Position numbers and translations under genes: made by a program. From Cyclospora cayetanensis (lineage: Eukaryota > Apicomplexa > Conoidasida > Eucoccidiorida > Eimeriidae), in NCBI RefSeq assembly GCF_002999335.1, contig NW_020312579.1, positions 124,001 to 188,000 of the forward strand: a stretch of 64,000 nt of DNA, in the 5' to 3' direction. This document shows, piece by piece, positions 1-13,200 of the stretch. Below the pieces are notes generated by a model. The model did not search any database. It saw nothing but the letters and a program-made list of their open reading frames with translations, and was not told where the DNA came from. How positions within the stretch are numbered: position 1 is the first letter of the stretch; every line of letters starts with the position of its first letter.

Positions 1-193
1 TATCCCCGCTCGGACACTGTGTCATCGGACATAAATCGAACCAGTAAGTTCTTCTGCACAAGTATACCAAGTCAAGTCGTAGCCACTGTAGAAGCGCGTG
101 GGATGGGAAGACAGAACTATTTGCAGCGGCGGAAAAACATGTGTCCAGCGGTCTCTTGAGTGTGTACGCGCTTAGTGCCTGTGAGGCATGTAG

Positions 194-2363
194 CTGAAGA
201 AGCTGGACCATTCATGAGAAGAATTATCTCCACCACTCCAAACACCTATCAGCAGGTCTGTAAGCGGCTCGGTTGGACCAGTATACGCTTGCCACAGAAC
301 GCGGAGGAAGCACAAGCTTTTGCCGAAGCCTTGCGTGGTAGGTGTGATGTATGAAGAGACCGTTATATGTACAATAGCTTTGCAGCGGAGTGGCAATCGA
401 AACTATGAACGACCTTTCTGCGGGTTCCATTTTGTATCAGAGGTGAGAGCACTCCAAGGACCTGTAAAGAAGTGGATATTGGCCCTCCAAAACCAGGTGC
501 CTGACTCCATGACCTGGGGTGAGATCAGGACAATTATCGACCCGGCACATGGTGGGTAATATGCAAAGTTGTGAACCCTTTTAGACTGAACCACTGCCTC
601 AGGCGTGGACGGAAGCAAGTGCTTTCGCCTTGCATAAGGCCGGCAGCTCACCAACTGCGTTGTGCTGAAAGCTGAGCTGCATGTGTCAGGCCCACATACC
701 AAGGTTCCTTTTTTCTTGCCATCATCCGGTAAGTAACTTTGTCATTATCCTTGCAGCAGTAGCTGCTCTGCCTAGGAAAAGAAATAAACAAAGTGAAATG
801 CGAATCGGCCGTTGCGCCACCTATAGGTTTGAAGCCAAATATGTTTTAAAACCTCCATTACTCTGCTGAGAAAGCCTAGCCAAATGCATAGCGCGCAGAA
901 ATTTGGTGTAAATAGATGCTGTGTCGCTACTTTCAGGCAAATGCCAATGTGTTCGGTCGGCTGGCCGCAATCGCTGCTATATTGATGCTCTAAAATCAAT
1001 TGAAGACCTTATCTTTAGGTTGTCGCTTCTGTTGCCAGCAGCGCTTGCTAAATATGTCACCAAGGACACTAAAGAACTGAGTACAGACGCAGCTGCCCTC
1101 TGCGCGGCAACTGGTGTCTTCGCTAGCGCTTGGCAACAACAGCAGGTCGAGGCCGGATTCGCGCATGCCAACAGCCGCCTTGCCCACTCGATGCTCGTGG
1201 AAAGACTGAAGAAAGCGGGAGACTACAGTCTAACGGAAATAAATGAACACGGTCTTGAGAATACTGCTGAATACACTAAGCGGAAAAAGATGCTCAACAA
1301 TCGTTTCTCAAGTTCGTTATTCAGTCGTTCCGACAAAGTGTCACAGAAACTCTCGCTTTGAATGAACATTTGTTGCAAAATTGCCTTCAATAAGCCATAT
1401 CTCTCTGTTTCTGTGTTGGTGCGTTTAGGTGGAGCAATGCGAAAATGTCTCAAGCTCGGTAGGTACTGAGCTACGAAGCCAAAGTTTTAGAATTGGCCTG
1501 GTGGTAACAACTACTTTAAAGGAGCCTGCAGGTGTGGCTGGCTGCTGTGTTGCCTCAGTGAATGTTGGTGGAAGTGTCGCCCACACACCGGCTGGGGGAA
1601 GTGGAGCAAAAATGGCTGCACGATCTCTCTACGGTGGCATAGTCAACACTGTCGGCGTCAGCGCAGTTCAAGTAGACCATTTCATGCAGACGTTGACAGC
1701 ACTTGGAAGCAATGCAGCTCGGTCCTCGCATCGAACCCATCCTCTTTTAGGCCTTCTTGCAGCTCTTCGTATTACCCAGAGATTCAAAGACTGCTTTGAT
1801 GAGGCCAAGGACATCACCTTCCGGTCCTGGTACCTCATGCATCTAGAGGGTGACGCAATTATTGGCCGCCTGAATAGTCGCGAATTCGACGCACAGTTTG
1901 CATCACGTACTTACAAGTTTGCTGAACATGCCTCCAGCCAAGCATTCGGTAAAATAGACACTGCTCAGCGTGCCTTATGTTGCTTTCCAGTAACTTATAA
2001 TATTGACCCCTAAATAAATTGCAACGATGCCTATTTCCACATTGCGGAGTGTATACAAATGTCTGGAGTGCATTTGATGCTATTTTGGGGGGAAGTAAGC
2101 CTCACTCCGCATATTCATGCAATATGCCTGGTGTCGTTGCAGATAAAGCTTTTAAAACTCTAATGGCCACTGTAACTACCCAGTGGGAAGATGCAGGCGC
2201 ATTCAAGCTGTTAGTGGATGGGGTGTCGGGTACGGGAGGCATTCAGATTCCAGAGACTGCGCCTGAAGACTTCGATACTCCTGTGGATACGCCTTTGCAA
2301 ACTGTCTTGGAATACTCCCCGAGTCTTGGCAACCAGCTCATTTCAATTCCTCCGGGCCATTGA
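194..2363 (+). CDS. unrecognised multi-exon gene, 3' part
   Basis: I do not recognise this protein. Exon-like blocks read in one direction and several join in phase. Block 194-337 ends at a gtaggt donor and continues in phase into 378-551. Block 937 (or 1019)-1337 joins 1429-1948, which joins 2143-2363 after a 194-nt intron (1949-2142), the split codon restoring Asp; the last exon ends with TGA at 2361-2363. The link from 551 to 937 was not resolved because the obvious acceptor at 602 leads to a stop. The last 250 residues are soluble, mixed helical sequence with a Gly/Ala/Val-rich stretch near 1530-1660; I see no membrane segment or catalytic motif. The 5' end may lie outside the window. The gene is collinear with the dynein gene downstream and about 1.9 kb from it. 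Alternative: parts of the first two blocks may be chance open frames. Confidence 0.45.
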
Positions 2364-4289
2364 AGGCTCTTCGAAGCACATTTTTAACGCCCTATTCTTG
2401 CTTCGGAGTGCAGAAAGCCTTGGTGGATTCCACCCACTTTCAGTACTTGCTTATTATGCTTTGAGAAGAGCTTCTGCCCAATTTAAATGGTTTTTTACAT
2501 CATAAAGGATTTTAAGCGAGCATCACGGATGCGACAGACTGCAATCAATTCTAAAACAGTAGACAGCTGACAGTTCAAAACAAACCGGTAACTTGCAGAT
2601 GACTGAATTAGGCTGATGTCCACATATTAAGGCCACAAAAAGGTAGGGTACAAGACACGTGTAGATATTTCAAACAACAGTAGGTAAAATAACAACCTTT
2701 GATATCATTGCGGCACTGCGAACACAATTCCACACACTAAGTTGAAGTGCATGGGGAAAACTTAGCTCATCTATTACTGATACTCTTCAAACAATTCCTT
2801 TTAGGTGGCCTCGCTTATATTAGCTCTTTGTACATATAAACTCAGTTGTTTATATTACGTTGCACAGTATACCTCTCGCATCCCGCTGACCCCACTATTC
2901 GAATCGCAACTGTCGAGGCCCCGGCGTGATAAGTTCCGGAAGATTTTCTTAGAAAGAATCGCCTAATAGAGTGTTAAGTAATGTGCACATAGGTTTGAAT
3001 GCGATAAGAGTCTGCGAATACTAATTATTTTGTCGCATAGTGACAGGTTCTAATCGTGGGTTGGTACAGCTTGCTCCAACCCTACCTGACGTTGTGCTCG
3101 ACCATTGTAGTGCCTGTGGTAGTGAGGCACCTCAGGCTCAGAGGTTTAGATCGCAAAGGTGTATGAGATAGATTATAGTTTAAGGAAAATGTGGATGCGA
3201 TTTCGAAATAATATCCCCATTCAAGCATTGGCAGCTGCTGCTACACCACTGCTAGAAGCTGTCAGTTGCCACGTACAGCACCCATATGCCCTCTTTTTTA
3301 ACGTCGGGCTCAGGCCTATTGCCGTTCTGGTTCCTACAGGCTCCTGAATGATTACCCTGCCCTGCCAACACTTGGTCTGGATGTGTACGCTTGTACCACT
3401 CCCCAGAGTAGCATAATTCAACATGTATTTCTGGCAACAGCTACAAGTGTACAATTTAAACACATAAAATCGTCTAGAGAAGCGTGGTTAGAGAAAGATG
3501 TACTTTCGGCTATAGTCAAATGCCACACGTGCCCTGCAGTGCCTGTGGCCCCACTCCTGTCGAGGATAGCTAGCGTTTTGAATGCATTTACTCCTTGCTT
3601 TCACCTTTTGATAGAACAAATCGCAACACTTACACTGAGAGTTATTAAAAAGTACAACTACCTCTTCGTGAATCATGTGTGCTCTCTATTACTGGAGCAC
3701 TGACTGACGTGCGCTAAAACAGTAGATAGGGCGCGGCTGCTTGTTCTGCAGTGTGATCTATGGGAAGACTGCGCTCAACTAACAGAAGATATGTATGATT
3801 TCACTCATTATACACTTAAAGCCTCGAATCTGAGCTCCAATAAGACTACTGTCCAAAGTAACCCTGGGCAGCCCCGTTTGATGACAACGAATTCCTTGCT
3901 GCTTTGCTCACTTTTCGACCAGTCCGCAAAGCATTGAGTCCGCAGACCCGGCAAAAACCGGAATACGGCTCAACCGTTGCTTCATTTGGTTGTTGTTCCT
4001 AAGCACCCATGCTCACTTCACATTCCTGTCTCGATGCAGGACGAAACAGGCAGGTCTTTGTGGCGTCCTAGGTCACTTGCAATAACGTAGTCTACGTCAT
4101 ACGGGTACTCCCGGGCTGAAAACACGCATGCACGAGACAGTCAGAGATTAACTCGTGTAAAAGCCATCTTAATACTTTAACGCAGTCCTTACATGAGCTA
4201 AATAGCGACGTTTTGTGCTGCAGCGCCAAAACCCACTTACTTAGCATACCAGGAGTGTTTCCTGCGTATTTCTTGGACACTTAAGCCGG
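2364..4289. other. intergenic stretch, no supported gene
   Basis: About 1.9 kb between the unrecognised gene and the first candidate dynein exon. Open frames here are short and lack convincing splice partners or protein-like composition. It presumably holds the 3' untranslated region of the upstream gene and the promoter of the dynein gene, but no specific element could be recognised. Confidence 0.5.
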
Positions 4290-7200
4290 ATGGGCAAACT
4301 CTGTATCTCAAAAGGCGTAGTCTCAAATACAGAGACTCCAACGGCCAATGCCTTTGACCCTTGGAAGCTAAAGATACCACTGTCCTTTTTGAAGAGGCTA
4401 AATGCCATCCACGCACCACTGTTAGGAGCAGCAGCCACAACAACCAACTATAATACTAGGCTACGAGGCTTTCGTTAGGACTAGTACACCTGGAGGTAGG
4501 CTGCCTTGCACAAGCCGTGAGAAAAACAGATGTACGTCATGTGCTGTGGCCGAATCTGAAGCTCATACGACGGTCTAAGTCTCCGATACGAAAGACCCCG
4601 GGGGAGGGGCTGAAGCTGCTTTGCGCCGAACTGTCTGGGGAAGGACGTCTGCATGGAGTGAAAATGAGCTGCTGCCACGGGTCTTCCAACTGTCCAGGAG
4701 ACCGTGACCCCACATGCCCTATGCCTAGCGTGGGACTAGCGGGACAGGACTACATGGAACGGGGTGTTTACTCAGAGGCCCTCAGGATTCACCACTCACA
4801 GGCTTCCAGGGTGAGACACTCAGTCTCTGCAGCCTGTTTCGTGATGGATTAGTGGTAGGCCGAATGAAGGGGCACTTCACTGACAAGGGATGGCAGTAAA
4901 GCCTTCCCAATTTGACTTTTGATTGCAAGTTTCTTTTGAAATCATTGGACTGGTGTTATGCTTGCTTTTCAGGTTAGTTGTAAGTGTAGCACATGTATCT
5001 AAGCATGCTATTATACCAGGAATTACACCTCAGCTAGCGGCTTGAAGGCATTTTATATTCTTTTGAGTGTTTCATAGCGTCTAGTACGTGCTATTTTTGC
5101 AGCAGGCATGGAGGGGTCCTCCAGAAGAGGCAAGAGACCAAGAATCCACTATGATATCCACCATTCCTGCCACTTCATTTCAGTGTGCTGCCACAGCATT
5201 GAAAGGTTTGTACAATGCAGTAGGAGCTTTACTCTGGGGTCAAACAGCATGTGCTAAATACAATTAATTACGCGAAGCTCGATTAAAGCCGCCCTTGGAG
5301 CCCCTGCATATACCGCACAGCATAAATGCACTCATAGAATCTAATGTACCTAATCAACCAACCTCCATTTTCGCAGTTAAATTGTCTTATGGGTAGGATA
5401 ACGACTTGCGCATGTAGGTAGTTCGTTGGTAGTTCATTAGCTCGAATCTTCATTTGGGAAGCGATGTGATCTATTATAGGACTTTCAAATCCACTTGATT
5501 CTGACACCGCCCCAGTGGAGCCCAAAGTAATTGCGTCGAAAGACCACCGCCCTGCCAAGGCGCCTCGTCAGGTATTGGTCGAGCGCAAACGTAGGGTCTT
5601 TGAGGCCCTGGATATAGAACAACTGCTCGCCGAAAGGGGGATCAACTACGCAGATCCATGTTTTGGAGCCAAGAGTTGGTCAGCTTCAACCAATGTCTAG
5701 CAAAAATGCTGAAAGCCGCCTCATCCGTAGTTACGAAGATAACGGGGCAGTTGTAAACCGGGAGAAGTCTGCTACAAAATTGTTTTGGCAGTTTATGGGT
5801 AGAACATTCTTGGGTCCACGTGACACAGTAGTTTGCTGAAATCATGCCTATTGAATGGCCGCTGTCATTAGCTCTTTCCACAGGCTACCCTTAGAACCAT
5901 TCGATGACACTACTTTCGATGATCGCTCTCCAAAAGAATGGATGGCTCTCAGCAAAGGCCCGGATGGCTCATTTTTGCCTTTGGCTGGAAAGGTATACTC
6001 TTTGGCTGTTGGAAGCAGGCATGAGAAAAATGAAAGCTTTGCCGTTCTTATTTCAAAATGAGGATCAATACTGCCACTGTGATAACCACTGGTCAAACTC
6101 AACAGAGGCGTCTGATGTTTGGGTGCACGACATGAAAGGGTCGGCCGCCACCAGCATCTCATTTTGTCATTTTGCAACGGCAACACTGTCTGTGCTGGCG
6201 CTTGTGGTCGTCAGGGTCTTTTTCAGCCCCCATATGGGGGCTACAAATGGGAACCGTGTCGGGTCTTAGCGTATGACGAGAAGTCTAATATGTTTGAGGT
6301 CCAGTGGTGCGACCATGGCGAAAAATCCAAGCTGCTGCGTACTGAACTACTTTTTAAGGTATTGCTCCGTGTTTGATGTAAAGAAAATCTTCAGATCGGG
6401 AGGCTTCAGTATATCGGCCTTGTTACCTCATAACGGACAAGGTCAGGTGCGCTGCTGTATGCTCTGCAGTGCGAAGACCCTATAAAATTTGCTGACCGTC
6501 TTCAGGCAGCACACCTGTCAAGGTAGGGAATCAGCGATAGGCAATCTGCTCTGCCCTTATCTCGAGCTACCTCAAGACACAATCATTGAACTGATTTGCT
6601 GCATGTAGAATAATTGCCAACGGAGCTCTGCGCACAGCCGCAGGGCAAGGTTTGTTTGTGTTCCAAAGATGCTACTTTCTGTTCTATAGGACGGCTGCAG
6701 AATGCCTTATTCAGTATAACTACTACATAGACAGCATGCCTACGAGTGACATCCCGGGACTGGGCAAGTGCAGCTACATGTTTCCATTCATGTTCAAAAT
6801 CCCCTGCTTGGTAACACCACGGTAAGAGTTCGCACTACATTGCTCTTTGCCGCCATTTTGTGAACTGCAAAGGATTTCACTGATGAGTGAATGCAGACGA
6901 AGTGCAACGCAAACGCGTGATGGAGAAGGCGTTGAGCTCCCCCCGTATGCGCCTCTACAAGCAACCCACAGTAGATTTTCTACTGAAGGAAGTAAACACC
7001 TGCTTTGCTCGAACGATGAACAAGATTGCGTTTGACATGTTTATGGGGCGCAATACGGACAAGAGACTGCATATGGACCTACAGTTACCTTCACCAACCA
7101 AGCCTCGCGCAGTTGCATGGTGAGAAGGCCCCGCCTTGAAGCGTTTGAACACCATTGAAAACCAGATGCCGAGCCTTAGGACAGCTGCTTTAGCAATAAC

Positions 7201-10200
7201 CTGTAAGCTGAATACAACACCCAAGTGTGCACGGAGCGCGATATGCCGTCTTTGACTCCACTCAGGTGCGCCTTGGTCCACGTTCCTAGATATGACTTCT
7301 GCAGAGCTTTTGCTTCCTTTTGTTCGTCTTCTCTTTACGTAAAGAAGGAAGTTATACAAGCCTTGGTCAGCATTCGTGGGGAATGCGTCGACATGCTGAA
7401 CAAGCGCATCTTCAACACATCGTTTTCAAAAGTAAGATGTAGTGCCTAATATATTCTGTCAAAGTACAAAACGACTATTAGTCTATCATTAGCTCTGAAA
7501 GGCTCAATGCTTGTCCTGTGTGGCTCTTATAAGTTTTGATGGTTCAATGACGGACCTGCTTGCGGCCACATTTTTCAGGCGCTGAAGCTTGATGAGTACC
7601 GGCAAACGCAACGGGTCTCGATAAGTCAGGTCGGTAACAAGACTCATTCGTATTCCTTTTGCATGGAGACTGAACTGAGAGCACAGGAACTGATGCTTGC
7701 AGGACTCTCACTGCAGTAACTCATTGCTGTTCAAGAGCATTTGGTTTGTGCTGGAGCCAGGTAACCTACTTCCTACAGGAGGCATGGGCCACCAAACTGC
7801 ATGAAATAATTGAAACAAATCTGCGCCATGTTGGAAAGGGTTGGTTCAACATACACCACTTCAACAAAGAGACATATGAATACGGTAAAGTCAAACGGAT
7901 GCTCATCCTGACCCGCCTGCTCATGAGGGACGCTCTTCGGTAAGCTTTACGACATGTTCTGTCTCTCGATTATTTTTTGTCCAGTTCAAGGTGTACTATC
8001 CACTACCAGTATGAAGGTATCTTAACGTATGAAGCATCGGTTATATTCTCTGCGAATTGCTCAGCGAGATGACAACACGATCAATAAATGATTTTGTCGA
8101 GCTGTTCCGCACCTCAACGCCTAAGACCGTGAATATTATGTCCCTCTCAAAGGTTCAAAACATCTATGAGGAAACCAAAGTCCAGTCATTAGACCGAGAA
8201 CTCTCATGGAACGGCCTTTTCCTCCTAGAAATTGTTCCTTCCCCAGACGGCTCGCAATTTATGTTGACACCGCAACCAGAGGGGTTTTCGGAAGCGACCG
8301 ACGAGCTGTTAGAGAAAGGGCAAGTCTAAGAGCACCACGAAAGCATTAGGCTCACGTGTATAATGTACTGCATTTCACTAGGCGTAGAATTCTACCATGT
8401 GATGCGCTTTCAGGATTACGCGGATGGGAGATATTCCTCATCCAGAAACCATTGTTCTTCCACACCTTTTCAAGAGTCAGCAAAAACATATTGCCATGCC
8501 GATAACTCTGGACGAAAGCCTTGTGCAGGTAGAGCCAAATCAACGCTGGCCAATGTTCCATGACATTTAAGAGTGCACGGGTTTCTATTTACTTACTCGT
8601 TCTTGCCGTAGCCATAAGGGTCCACGAGCTTTCAGCCATTGCTGGAGTAGTGCCCTCTCTCTCCGGAGATAACAACTGCCCACGCCTACAGCAGCATCCC
8701 ATACATCGAATCTTTATTAAACTAGTATTACAGGCCTTATCTCCATGCGCTTTCATGAGTTTTGTGAGTTCAGGATAGTAAAAAAACTATTTTGCGCCTC
8801 ATTGAATCACATACCCCTTACCTACAGCTGTTTCTCGATCAATTCCACCCGTTTGTTGACGTCCTCTGCCTCTCCTTAACAGACGTCGTTGAGGAGACTG
8901 AACAGCGAGCCACAACTGAAGACGTTGCCGAGGCATTCAGGCATGCAATTCATAGTTTTCACGAGGTAATCAGGAGCCAAGAATCCGCATCCATAAAAGG
9001 TTTCGAAGTTAACCAACAGTGCCACTAAAAGCGTTCAGCCCTGAGGATGGTAGCTGCCTTCCAATGTATATCGCATTGCCCACTGACTCTGCATTGATCA
9101 CAGAGGAGTAGACAAATAGACGACGAAATCCCGAATTCAGTCTCCGTCGGCGTGTTTCGGGTCTCTTGTGAAGAAATCAGGGGCAACTTAAAGTCAATAC
9201 TACGAGGAGCTTCTCAGCTCCTTCTCGATGCACTCGCAAAACGGTAAGTTGCATGTCCATTCCCTCTTCATGCTAAGAGAGCACCATTGCTGCGTACTGT
9301 ATTCGACGTTTGGGATTCTTCACAGTAAGGTATTATATGACATTTTCTGGCGTATGCCTAGTTCTGTGTACTTCTCTTCCCATGTGCTTTTGGCGTGTAT
9401 TGGGTGTAGATTGCTGGAGTTCCAGCTATCTCATGCAAGTTCGGTTCAACGGGTCCTGCTTTGTGAATCAGTTTCCGCGAGCAGTGCAATCAGACCCTTG
9501 AGGAGTTTATGCGGATCTCCACTACGCTGTTGAGGCGGCCAGGTGGAATCGAGGAACTCACCGAATTACGGGAGTATATGGATGATATTCCAACGAAGCT
9601 TGAGGATCTTGCAATCAAGATCAAATCGGCCTTGCACATATTCGAAGTGCTGGAGGCTTTTAAATATAGAGTGAGGGTAATATCGGGTATTTTCGGAGGG
9701 GCATGTGGCAAGTCGTCGGAGCTCTAGTTTTTGCAGGCTGCTTAGAGCGCTGTAACTCATAATTTATGTGTGGCGTGTGTGGGAAGGCTGGTGCAGCAAT
9801 AATCAGTTTACCTGCTAAAGTTGCTTATAGCTAAGCGCCTGCCTATGTATTTTGTTACTAGTACAGTTACTTGTCGAGGACTACAATCTGCGCTGGCGCC
9901 TCTACGGGTCCCCTGCTCATATTCTTGAATTGATGAATGAAGCATCTGCTGCATTTATCAAAGACAGAGCAAGGTTCCTTGATGAGATGCTTGTGCAGCA
10001 GGTAGTTTAGATCGCACCCTTAACGCAATCCTCACTTGTTCCCTACTTGTTGATGCCCCTGTTTATGACGCCATCAGCTCAACATATAGATTACAGCACA
10101 GCGTTCACCCTCAGCTGCACAAGGACAAGTATACCTAGTGTTATCTGGCTTTTGGTTCTTGTCTGGTTTCCAGTGCGAGTTTTCAGCTACCATCACCGAC

Positions 10201-13200
10201 GTCGCTGACGTGGTAGCGAGTTTTGCCACCTTTACTGACACATCAAAGCTAGCGGAAGCCAACGACAGCGTCCTGGCTGTCAGCGAGCGACTTGAAACAA
10301 GTATTCAGCAAGCCAAATTGTTCAATCACAGAGAGCGGCTTTTTGGACGAGAAGTTACAGACTACTCTTCTCTCGCGAAGCTGCAGAAGGTCAGCAGTAC
10401 GTTGCGACAGTACACATCACAGAGCTACCTGCAAAGATAACTATGTATTGTGGTTTAACGGAGGAGTGCGAATAATACTCAGGAATTTGAGCCCTACTCC
10501 ATCCTCTGGCGTACTGCGTATCAATGGAGCATTACACGAGATTCTATCTATACTGCTACACTCGCTGATTTGGATGCTTTTGACATTGAGAGGCAGGTGT
10601 GTAATCCTCCACTTTTGAAGCTAAGTGCATCCCTAGCTTCCTAGCCAGTGGCAGACGTATTTTCCCTATATTCCACACATTTTATTCTTTGTTTGCTGCT
10701 GCTTCAACGGAGAAAAGTGCTTTAAGAAGCATTCGTGCAATGTCTGTTTCTGAATGCCGACATTCCTGCAGGTGTGTGGAGGTATCAAGGCGCTCCGTCG
10801 GGTGGAAAAAATTTTCCAGGAGCGCAGCCTACCTGCTGTATTTGAGAAGGCTTCAGAAATTACAACCGAACTGAACGGCTTCAAGCCCCTTGTTCCCATC
10901 ATTGTGTCATTGCGAAACGATGGAATGCGCGAGCGACACTGGAACAGAGTAAGCTACGTTTTCTCTATTGACTGCTTCCAACGAAAGACATAGGATAATA
11001 CCTAAACAAAGCGCAAATGCCGTTTCCTGAGGTACAAATTTTGCTGAACGTTTTTTGCCTCTGTATCCCTGCCCTGCAGCTTTTCGAGCGCATTGGCAAG
11101 CCGCAGCTTCACGACGGGTCCACCTTAACATTAAATTCTCTGCTGGCTAAAGGCGTGGCCGACTGCACAGAATTTGTTGTAGAGCTTGGAGAACTCGCTG
11201 AAAAGGAAAGCTACCTAGAGAAGGTAATCAACGAGAGGCCGAGAAGACTGCTCACACTTATTATGGCCAGTGTTAATGGTTAGTCAGAGGAACTGCCGCA
11301 GAGCGGCTTTGGCAGTACGCTCACAATAAAAAGCCCAAGTAACTATGGAGTAATGTGTGTGCTCCAATCAGGCCCTACAAGCAATGAAAGCTGAATGGGG
11401 ACAAGTCGTTTTCGAGTTTAAAGAGAAATATAAAGACACAGATACGTATATTCTGAAAGGGACGGATGAAATTGTTGCTCTGCTTGACGAGCACATCTTG
11501 ACCACGCAAGGCCTACAGTTTTCGATATATAAAAAGCCCCTGGAGAGAGAAATCGATGAATGGGCTAATTTGATAATGAATGTGAGCACATCCTTAATTA
11601 AGAGGCATTCCCGCACTACCACTTTAGTACAAATTGAGCCACAGGACTACACTTGTGCAGGCACACTCATGTTCTCAGGCTTCCGAAACTCTAGACGAAT
11701 GGCTCAAGTGTCAGAGAGGTTGGCTGTATCTGCAACCAATTTTCAATTCGCCTGATATAGCAAAACAGCTGCCAGCGGAGACAAAGAGGTTAGTCGAGGT
11801 ATCCAGGACCATTCCATACTCGTGATATCAAACACCTTGCACCTCGTAGGGCGCAAAATATTAGCTGATGCACTGCAATGCGGCAGCTCGAAACGCGTTC
11901 AGGTTTTTCACTGTTGACACTGCTTGGAGAGTGCTAATGCGTCATACATACGAAGAACCTCAAGTGCTACCTGCTTGCTCAACACCTGGCTTGGTGGAAA
12001 AGCTTCGTGAAAACAACCGCCTCATGGAACGCGTACAGAAAGAACTGGAGTCATACCTTGAGCTCAAGCGTAGCCAATTTGCTCGTTTCTACTTCTTATC
12101 AAACGATGAACTACTTGAGATTTTATCGGAAACTACTGACCCCCTTAAGGTCCAGCCCTTCCTGTGCAAAGTCTTTGAGAACATGAATAATCTCGAGTTC
12201 TCTGAGGATCTTGTGGCTACTGCAATGCTTTCTGCTGAAGGTGCGCTAATTTAACTTTGTAATGTTGTGTGCCCACATCCGTGGCGCGAAGGCCAGCATG
12301 ACCCAAAAGACGCTATTACATTGCGCATGCAGGCGAGAGGATGGCATTTGTAAAGGGTCTTGTAACCTGTGGGAAAAGCGTCGAAATTTGGATGAAGGGT
12401 CTCGAGCAAACAATGAAGCTTTCCGTCAGAGAGTCGCTCCATGCTTCTATACGTGAGTATCCGACGACGGAGCGGACTTCATGGGTGACACAGCATGCTG
12501 GGCAGTGCGTGTTAAACGGTAGCCAGGTTCACTGGACTGCAATGGTAGAAGATGCCATTCAAAATGGGCAGCTGAAAAATCTTCTAAAAGCGCAGACAAG
12601 CCAGCTTCTGGACTTGGTAAGAATATATCACGGCCCTAGGAAACCTAGTATACTGCACACAAACAGCATTATCATGGTTAGGCAAAGTATATACGGGCCC
12701 GAGAATGTCTACTTGCCATTTCCGTTTCCCAGGTTTCGCTGCTGAGAAAGGGCCTTAGCACCATGCAGAGCATTACCATTGGAGCATTGATTGTCATTGA
12801 CGTCCACGCCAAAGATATTGTACAACGCCTTTGGAAGGAAGAGGTCTCCAGCGTGGAGGCGTTTGAATGGATTGCGCAACTGCGGTACTATTGGAGAGAT
12901 GATAATTGCTGGACTCAATGCGTGCAGACAGACTTTCCCTATGGATATGAATATCTAGGAAATACGTTCCGGCTCGTTATTACTCCACTAACGGACATGG
13001 CATACATGACGTTGATGGGGGCCCAACAGTTAAATCTTGGTGAGCAGGAGTGTGAAGCACTTCTTCCTTCCCCAAAATCCCATTCGCTACCGTCCTAACC
13101 TGGCCTTCGAGCTACAAGTATAACTCTGCCAGCACCTCCGGCCTATGTGAGAATGATCTCGTAGGAGGATCCCTCGCAGGCCCTGCAGGAACAGGCAAAA

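Larger units (their letters stand above)
4290..13039 (+). other. DNAH1: dynein tail and linker exons
   Basis: Exons: 4290-4473 (candidate first), 5480-5678, 5884-5992, 6227-6358, 6470-6522, 6690-6763, 6888 or 6897-7119, 7266-7431, 7579-7629, 7779-7939, 8065-8319, 8414-8528, 8828-8965, 9104-9243, 9472-9670 (or 9676), 9867-10001, 10174-10389, 10483-10596, 10772-10948, 11080-11223, 11372-11581, 11679-11788, 11903-12240, 12333-12616, 12733-13039. This part makes the cargo-binding tail, which attaches the motor to the A-tubule and intermediate or light chains, and the linker that swings across the AAA ring. Recognisable segments include [12 protein letters not shown] (6470), the tail helix [15 protein letters not shown] (9542), [11 protein letters not shown] (11440) and the pre-AAA1 segment [19 protein letters not shown] (12945). 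Every junction keeps phase when two GC donors (after 6763 and 8319) are accepted. Confidence 0.88.

Noticed and set aside
12437..12480. gtgagt-like donor inside dynein exon 12333-12616.
   Set aside because: The family sequence continues straight through ([16 protein letters not shown]), so it is not used.
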